A stretch of 64,000 nt of DNA, taken from CAVQCT01 sp964371785 (GTDB lineage: Bacteria > Zixibacteria > MSB-5A5 > GN15 > FEB-12). Each line of letters opens with the position of its first letter. Positions within the stretch are counted from its first letter, which is position 1. This document shows positions 58,866 through 64,000 of the stretch, one piece after another. The notes below the pieces were generated by a model that was not told where the DNA came from, searched no databases, and worked only from the letters and a program-made list of their open reading frames with translations. The position numbers and the translations under genes were made by a program. The stretch is from positions 1 to 64,000 of the forward strand of contig CAYJOL010000004.1 of the NCBI GenBank assembly GCA_964371785.1, given 5' to 3'.

Positions 58866-59366
58866 ATGAACATCTCGCGGTACTTTACTGAGGATTTAGT
58901 CAAACTGGAAATGACCACCGTAATCGAGCCCCAAGGGGAAGAAGAACCGCTGGCCAAATTCCAGCAGCGGAGTAAAGAGGCAATTCTGGAGGAACTCGTC
59001 GATCTGCTGGAGACCGGAAACCGGATAGGTAACCATCACAAGCTCCTCATAGACTTCATCAACCGTGAAAGGAAAGCCACGACTGGTATTGGTCACGGAG
59101 TGGCAATTCCTCATGTCCGTACCATGCAGGCCAAGGATTTCATTATCGCCTTCGCTCGTTCCAGCCAGGGATACGAGTATGAGGCTCTTGATGGTCAGCC
59201 GGTACGGATGTTTTTCATAATGGCCGCTCCCCCTTATGACGACAGCCTGTATCTTAAGATCTTCAAATCGCTCGCCGAGATGCTTCAATATGAATCGTTC
59301 CGCGAAGAACTGATGACTTTGCGAAGTCCCGGCGAGCTGATCCGCGCCCTGCGCACGATGGAATAG
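58866..59366 (+). CDS. PTS EIIA-type phosphocarrier, second copy
   Basis: 166 aa, EIIA-2 fold with the phosphorylatable His near residue 81 in GIGHGVAIPHVRTMQ. Compared with the copy at 19526-19978 it has an N-terminal segment about 14 residues longer, rich in Glu (IEPQGEEEPLAKFQQR). Monocistronic, with no PTS permease near, so regulatory function is inferred. The C-terminal part (LKIFKSLAEMLQYESFREEL) is typical. Confidence 0.87.
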   Translation: MNISRYFTEDLVKLEMTTVIEPQGEEEPLAKFQQRSKEAILEELVDLLETGNRIGNHHKLLIDFINRERKATTGIGHGVAIPHVRTMQAKDFIIAFARSSQGYEYEALDGQPVRMFFIMAAPPYDDSLYLKIFKSLAEMLQYESFREELMTLRSPGELIRALRTME

Positions 59367-59429
59367 CGCCGGCCCGCCCGAAATTCTCTCGCTTCTCAGC
59401 ATTCGGAATCCGAACCACCTGCAAAAGGA

Positions 59430-59456
59430 AAGCGGGCCTGTTTATAAGACCCGCTT
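59430..59456 (-). terminator. terminator-like hairpin between convergent genes
   Basis: Stem AAGCGGG/CCCGCTT (59430-59436 and 59450-59456) in the 118-nt gap between the EIIA gene and the M6 protease. On the minus strand it is followed by TCCTTTT, so it best serves the protease; on the plus strand the T run is poor. Confidence 0.6.
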
Positions 59457-59484
59457 GCATGTTTGTCAAAACCCGGCCGCTATT

Positions 59485-62400
59485 CTACGGACAGGTAGCC
59501 GGCAGGGGACCGCTGGCGAACGAATACTCAACTATGTACACAAGGTCGCCAATATCTACCGCACCGTCGCCATTTATATCGGCTTCTTCTTCACAGACCG
59601 GCGCCGGTCCCGAGGCGAATGAATATTCGACCAGATAGACAATATCGCCGATATCGACATTGTCCGTTGGATCGGCGTCGACATTTCCTCTCATCCCGAT
59701 ACAGCACCCGGCGGCCCCGGTGTAAAACGAGAATGTCTCACCGGACCAAGTGACGGCGCTGGAGAGGTCGGTCGCTTTGACCTTCCAGAAGTACTTGGCC
59801 GGGTCATTCAACGCCGTGCCGAAAGTATATGTAGTATCGGTAAGGTTCGCAGCCTCAGTATAAGTAGCAAAGGTGGAGTCTTCCGACACCCAGAGGCTGT
59901 ACTTGACCGCATCGCCGGCGTCAGCATCGGTAGTCCTGTGCCAGACGAAGGCCGGAGTCGTGCCAACGTGGTCGGCTGTGTCGACCGGCGTAGCCAGATC
60001 GAAGGCCGACGGCGCCTGGTTAACAGCATTGATGTAGAATGACCGCGCGTTCGAATACGGCGTGTACTGATACGCATCAAATGCCCGACTCCGCCAGAAA
60101 TACTGCTGGTCCTCCGCTAACGGTGTCGATACCGTCCAGGAAGTTGTGCTCGAACCGGCGGCAATACCCGAGGTGGATGCGGCGAGACTTGTCAGCGCGC
60201 TGTCGACGTATACTTCGAAATCATAGGTCAATGCGTCGCCGTCCGGATCAGACGCGTTCAGTACCGTAAGCGAAGGCGTGGCGCTGGACATGACTTGCTT
60301 GTCGGACGGCTGCGAGAGAATCACTGCCGGGGCCACGGAATTCATGTGAAAGCGGATCCGTCTCCAGCTTGACCATTCACTTCCGTTGTAGACACGAATT
60401 CGCACGAAGTACGAGTGCCCGACTTCAAGCGCGAAACCATTGTACGCGATATTGGACGGGTTGCCGGTGAGAATGCCGGTATCCCACATGTTATCAGAGT
60501 TGTAGCACAAGCCGCCGGTTCCCACCTGCACCTGGTATTCCGTCACAGACCCGCCTGTCGTATCGGTAGATGTCCATTCGAACACCGGCGTCGTGTTGAT
60601 GACATGCGTTTCGGAGCTCTCACCCGCTATGGTAATCGTATCGACAATCGGATTGCTCGGAGCGTTGACGTCGGCTCCCATGTTCAGAAAATCAGCTATA
60701 CGCGCCAGCACGGTATCCTTGGTCGAGTATCCGGTGCTGGTGTACAGATCCGAGATCCCTTCGAAACCGAAACCGAAGAGCACCAAACGGTAGGATCCGG
60801 CATAACTGACCGCCTGCACTCCACCGGTCGGAATGGTGAATTCGACATTCGCCCCAGCCAGCGGCGTGAGATTTTGCGGTTTGGTCTGATTGGTGCCGGA
60901 GGCATAGCGCACTTTGATACCGTTGCCGATTTCAGAACCTACCTGACCATTGAGGATCGGGAACAGCTGGTCGTTCAGGTAGGAGACTTTCAGGTAGGCG
61001 CTCACGAACGACGGGTTGCTCGTACTCAACTGGCCGACAATTGATTGGCCGGTCAAGAAGAGGTTGCCTCCGTTGTCGAGATAAGCTTGCATAGCGGTGA
61101 CATCGGCCGCAGAAAGTATGTTCGGTCGGTCGCTGCCAGTCAACCAGATCACGCTCCGGTAGGTTTCCAGCAGGGAGGCCGAAGGCGAACCAGATACCGA
61201 TTTGTCATACACATCGTGAGGCAAGCGGAGATCACCCAGAGAATTCGTCACCGCCTGCTGCCAGTTATCTCCATTATCATCATCGACCACCAGAACTTGA
61301 GGCGTTCCGATATGAAGCTCCATACCGAACTGCTGAGTGCCGAGCGGATTGTCGCAGGTTACCTCAAGGAAGAATGAGTCGATACACGGGTCGAAGTCCT
61401 GCGGAACCGTGAACACGAGCGGCGACAGGAAATTATCAGCCGTGCCGCCCTCGGAGGCCATACTGCCGACATTTACCGACGGAGTGCCGAATGTAATTCC
61501 CGCGTTATCCGAGCTCAGCGTTCCGGTCACATTGGTGGCGGCCTGCCACTGGTTGATCAGCGAAAATTTGAATGTGATCGTCTCCCCGGGTTCGACTACC
61601 CCATTGGCATTGCCAAAGGCTGAGTCCGCGAATGAAGTCGTCACTAATTGGAACAGGGGCCGCGAATAATTTATATCCAGATTGGCCGTCATAATAGAGT
61701 CCGGAGCGGAGATATTCCAGACTGACGTGCGTGTCTTGGCCAGACTGTATTTGCGTGTATTCGGCACCGTGAGATCCGAGAATTCAGACTGCGTCAGGGT
61801 CGACCAGACATCACCACCATCGCCCTGGTTGTTCCCCAGCTGTAAGTCGAGACGACCGTCAGCCTGCATGACGCCGACCAGCGGGTGATTTTCATTCGAG
61901 TTGCCGCCCACGCTTTCGTCAATATGGAAAATCAAGAGTCCCGATCCCGGTATCCCCGGGTCATTACCTGTCTTCTGTCGATTTTCTATAAGGAAATATT
62001 CATTGCCGACCGCGCCATTCTCCCAGAGTCGGTATGCGACAGGGTTGTAAATACTCTCCGGGATCTGGACATCCTGCTGATTGGAAGTCATGTTCGTCAT
62101 CGTCAGAAAACCGAGTTCCTTCTTGCACCAGGCATCGAGAAATGCCGGATACCGTCCGGAGTAGTTCCAGCTGCCACCGGCCATCAGCGACCAGTCGCCG
62201 ATGCCGGACGAAGAATAGTCGGTGTCATACAGGTCCGGGAGTCCGAGGAAGTGACCATATTCGTGACAAAACACGCCCATGGTTATCAGGCCGAGTCCCT
62301 GGAATTCTTCCGGCTCGGTGGTATAGCTCTGGACATTGATGCCGTCCAAATGCATTGTATAGCTGGTTGACCACGAGTGTGACCAGATCATGCTCGAGGC

Positions 62401-63072
62401 TCCGGTTTGCTCCGCGCCCAGCCCCGCATGTACGACAAAAACACCGTCGCACCAACCATTACCATCATTGTCAAACTGTGAAAAATCAACCATCGGATCG
62501 GCCAGCGTAATCGCGTCTTCGGCCATCCGCTGTGCATTTTGCGGGTAGCTGCCAAAACCATTGTTATTATTCACGTAATAAGCGTATGTCTGGGGCAGAC
62601 GGACCCAGCCCACCACCGTACCCTGCAGGTAGAACTTGCCGTAAGAATTCTCGTAATAAAATTCGGTCATCGAGTAGTGACCATCAGTGCTGTCATCCGA
62701 GAACAGAAGATTCTGGAAGTCAGATGGCTGGGCGTAGATGTTACCGCCCGAAGCCGGGTTGTCCGAGAAATCCGCCAGTATTACCACAACCTTGAAGGTA
62801 TCCGGCGCCGCCAGATTAGCTGCCAGGGCCTGATTCGGCGAGGTCTTCGGGTCATAATACCCGGGAACACCGGCGTCGACACCTTTCGCCCTCGCCTCGG
62901 CCAGACGCTGCACGATCTGGTCGAGCTGACCCGATTGTTTGAGTTGCTCGATTAGATCGGGCGACGGCGGCATCGCCTGAGCGGACATCGAAATAAGCGA
63001 CAGTAATAGGGCTATCGCCGGCAAGAAGAGCAGACCGGTCTGGCGGGACCTGGTTTTAATAGCAGATATCAA
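59485..63072 (-). CDS. secreted M6-family metalloprotease with dockerin-like tail
   Basis: 1195 aa. A signal peptide (hydrophobic LLFLPAIALLLSLISM, cleavage after SAQA near residue 33) is followed by an immune inhibitor A-like M6 domain with the zinc site CHEYGHFLGLPDLYD near 268. Then come beta-rich regions, including an Ig-like part (GNANGVVEPGETITFKFSL) and fibronectin-type or Cadherin-like repeats (VDTADHVGTTPAFVWHRT). It ends in two dockerin type I-like repeats (NVDIGDIVYLVEYSF and AVDIGDLVYIVEYSF). The TTG start has AGGAGG 7 nt upstream. Probably exported and cell-surface or extracellular. Confidence 0.92.
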   Translation of the reverse strand: MISAIKTRSRQTGLLFLPAIALLLSLISMSAQAMPPSPDLIEQLKQSGQLDQIVQRLAEARAKGVDAGVPGYYDPKTSPNQALAANLAAPDTFKVVVILADFSDNPASGGNIYAQPSDFQNLLFSDDSTDGHYSMTEFYYENSYGKFYLQGTVVGWVRLPQTYAYYVNNNNGFGSYPQNAQRMAEDAITLADPMVDFSQFDNDGNGWCDGVFVVHAGLGAEQTGASSMIWSHSWSTSYTMHLDGINVQSYTTEPEEFQGLGLITMGVFCHEYGHFLGLPDLYDTDYSSSGIGDWSLMAGGSWNYSGRYPAFLDAWCKKELGFLTMTNMTSNQQDVQIPESIYNPVAYRLWENGAVGNEYFLIENRQKTGNDPGIPGSGLLIFHIDESVGGNSNENHPLVGVMQADGRLDLQLGNNQGDGGDVWSTLTQSEFSDLTVPNTRKYSLAKTRTSVWNISAPDSIMTANLDINYSRPLFQLVTTSFADSAFGNANGVVEPGETITFKFSLINQWQAATNVTGTLSSDNAGITFGTPSVNVGSMASEGGTADNFLSPLVFTVPQDFDPCIDSFFLEVTCDNPLGTQQFGMELHIGTPQVLVVDDDNGDNWQQAVTNSLGDLRLPHDVYDKSVSGSPSASLLETYRSVIWLTGSDRPNILSAADVTAMQAYLDNGGNLFLTGQSIVGQLSTSNPSFVSAYLKVSYLNDQLFPILNGQVGSEIGNGIKVRYASGTNQTKPQNLTPLAGANVEFTIPTGGVQAVSYAGSYRLVLFGFGFEGISDLYTSTGYSTKDTVLARIADFLNMGADVNAPSNPIVDTITIAGESSETHVINTTPVFEWTSTDTTGGSVTEYQVQVGTGGLCYNSDNMWDTGILTGNPSNIAYNGFALEVGHSYFVRIRVYNGSEWSSWRRIRFHMNSVAPAVILSQPSDKQVMSSATPSLTVLNASDPDGDALTYDFEVYVDSALTSLAASTSGIAAGSSTTSWTVSTPLAEDQQYFWRSRAFDAYQYTPYSNARSFYINAVNQAPSAFDLATPVDTADHVGTTPAFVWHRTTDADAGDAVKYSLWVSEDSTFATYTEAANLTDTTYTFGTALNDPAKYFWKVKATDLSSAVTWSGETFSFYTGAAGCCIGMRGNVDADPTDNVDIGDIVYLVEYSFASGPAPVCEEEADINGDGAVDIGDLVYIVEYSFASGPLPATCP

Positions 63073-63114
63073 CGTGGGACCTCCTGAAAAGCGTGTACTC
63101 GGATGTTATATCGC

Positions 63115-63142
63115 AAGATACATCCGTTCCGTTTTTTGTCAA
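63115..63142 (-). promoter_or_regulatory. promoter of the M6 protease
   Basis: On the minus strand TTGACA (plus 63137-63142), 16-nt spacer, TATCTT (plus 63115-63120), leader about 35 nt. A perfect palindrome GTTCCTTGGAAC (63179-63190) lies about 37 nt upstream of the -35 and could be a regulator site. The rest of 63073-63279 shows no gene. Confidence 0.65.
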
Positions 63143-63279
63143 ACCATTCTTAGGCATAACGGCAGGCCGGTGTAATCAGTTCCTTGGAACGTAACTGACA
63201 GCTCACCAAACCATTTATACCGCTTAATGTCGACAACGGAGCCAATTTATCCACTCAACTCTAAAGAGGGCCGATTTCC

Positions 63280-63702
63280 TCAGAAAGTACGGACAACCCG
63301 CATTTGCGTTGGCCTGAATCTTATCGGGCGTATTTTGATGAAAGCGTTCTGGCGCCAGGCAATCACAGTGTCTTTCGTCCGCGAATCGCCGCCCGCCGCC
63401 CCAATTTGAAACTCTTCGTCAAGACAGATAGTAACGTGGGTGGCACGATTATTCGGGTCAAAATAGAACATCAGGGCAGCTTCTTCCGGTTGCCCGATAA
63501 CGGCATGTCCGAATCTGGCAAACAGACCATCGGCAGTGAGATCTTCCTGTTCGCCCAGAAGTCCGCAGGATTTGAGACATTCGACCACATACCCGGAGCA
63601 GTCGAACCCCGATGGGTCATCGCCACCCCAAACGTAAGGCGTCCCCAAATAGGCTAAAGCTGTCTTGAGGAGCCAACTCTTACCGGCGAGATTATTTGCC
63701 AT
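63280..63702 (-). CDS. NlpC/P60-family cysteine peptidase
   Basis: 140 aa, a bare catalytic domain. The nucleophile Cys is in DPSGFDCSGYV near residue 34 after GTPYVWGGD, and the His in NRATHVTICLDEEFQIG near 89. The family cleaves cell-wall peptide bonds or related amides. There is no signal peptide or anchor domain at this start (MANNLAGKSWLLKTALAYLG), unlike most wall hydrolases, so it may act in the cytosol, or a longer start may have been missed. Its C terminus has a basic, strand-like end (IKIRPIRFRPTQMRVVRTF). Confidence 0.85.
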   Translation of the reverse strand: MANNLAGKSWLLKTALAYLGTPYVWGGDDPSGFDCSGYVVECLKSCGLLGEQEDLTADGLFARFGHAVIGQPEEAALMFYFDPNNRATHVTICLDEEFQIGAAGGDSRTKDTVIAWRQNAFIKIRPIRFRPTQMRVVRTF

Positions 63703-63762
63703 GGAAGGCAGTGAGAAAGCGCGAACAACGTCAATGATATCGGATTATCGTAACCAGACCGG

Positions 63763-64000
63763 TCAGGCGGTGACCTTTTTGGCTGAGCGACGGCGCTCGG
63801 CAATGAATACGCCGGTGAGCACCAGTAATGCGCCGCTCATCCCCCAGATGCCGAATTTCTCATGAAGATATGGCACGGCGATGGCTGTCGTAGCCAGCGG
63901 CTCCAGATAGAGAAAGAATCCTGCCTTGGCCGCCCCGATCGCCGCAATTCCTTCCTGCCAGAACCAGAAACCACCGGCAAGACTGAGCACACCGAGGATG
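63763..64000 (-). CDS. EamA/DMT-family transporter, C-terminal part (cut by window end)
   Basis: The visible 79 or so residues hold the last helices of a DMT exporter: GFWFWQEGIAAIGAAKAGFFLYLEPLATTAIAVPYL and a final helix GMSGALLVLTGVFIAERRR with a basic tail. The segment LYLEPLATTAIA is typical of the last EamA repeat. The start lies beyond the window. It is distinct from the DMT gene at 14189-15142. Confidence 0.8.
   Translation of the reverse strand, partial: ILGVLSLAGGFWFWQEGIAAIGAAKAGFFLYLEPLATTAIAVPYLHEKFGIWGMSGALLVLTGVFIAERRRSAKKVTA

Noticed and set aside
60415..61044. 209-codon plus-strand open frame over the M6 protease
   Set aside because: Antisense to a gene with signal peptide, zinc site and dockerin tail; nothing recognisable in its own translation.
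1..64000. Defence island, prophage, IS element or CRISPR array
   Set aside because: No transposase, integrase, phage structural gene, cas gene, or regularly spaced repeat was found; nearly all genes are housekeeping or envelope genes.

Overview
The window reads as bacterial chromosomal backbone. It is gene-dense, moderately GC-rich, and has no insertion sequences, phage genes or CRISPR arrays. The best lineage pointer is the secreted M6 protease at 59485-63072. It ends in two dockerin-like repeats of the type [DN]xDGxxDIGDxVYxVEYxFxxGP, a tail I associate with Zixibacteria and related FCB-type candidate phyla. Heptose genes (rfaE1/rfaE2) suggest a Gram-negative LPS-type envelope. The lineage call is inference; no rRNA is present. 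Recurrent promoter-like pairs (TTGACA or TTGACT, 16-17 nt spacer, TATAAT or TATCTT) and many TTG/GTG starts are seen throughout.

Layout. 1-5745 (minus): tRNA-Gln, then a sugar-phosphate operon read queG-rpe-tkt-glk-thiN. 5746-12668 (plus): a leader with a terminator-like hairpin, a tandem RAM-domain protein, and a NuoE/NuoF/giant-fusion flavin and iron-sulfur complex that looks like an electron-bifurcating NAD(P)H:ferredoxin enzyme, closed by a strong terminator. 12849-15142: an ornithine aminotransferase-like gene converging on a DMT exporter. 15176-30639 (minus): one probable 15-kb operon from a sugar aminotransferase through glycosyltransferases, YfhO, a WecA/TagO-type enzyme, accA, a Trm112-like protein and an EIIA protein to mreC, mreD, mrdA (PBP2) and rodA, linking surface glycan synthesis, fatty-acid precursor supply and cell shape. 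30688-32553: umuDC with a candidate operator. 32664-35706: pyrR-pyrB-pyrC with a recognisable PyrR-binding RNA hairpin.

35728-43780 (minus): accC, gcvH, gcvPA, two zinc-ribbon paralogs, a thioredoxin/TPR lipoprotein, gcvPB and a double ECF-type ATPase. 43897-49250 (minus): rfaE1, a small membrane protein, rfaE2, a TPR protein, an M24 peptidase, accB and pilT. 49251-51681 (plus): DUF3467 protein, GH57 glucan branching enzyme, small zinc-ribbon membrane protein. 51714-58620 (minus): aspS-phoH-pgpH-ybeY-corC, an RNA-maturation and signalling cluster. 58798-59366 (plus): a second EIIA protein. 59430-64000 (minus): M6 protease, NlpC/P60 hydrolase, and a DMT transporter cut by the window edge.

The most interesting parts are the 1245-residue fusion that joins NuoG-, GltD- and FdhA-like modules with a serine at the formate dehydrogenase active-site position; the two-RAM sensor in front of it; the PyrR leader; the umuDC palindrome; and the unusual interleaving of accB/pilT/accC and of glycine-cleavage genes with zinc-ribbon and thioredoxin genes.
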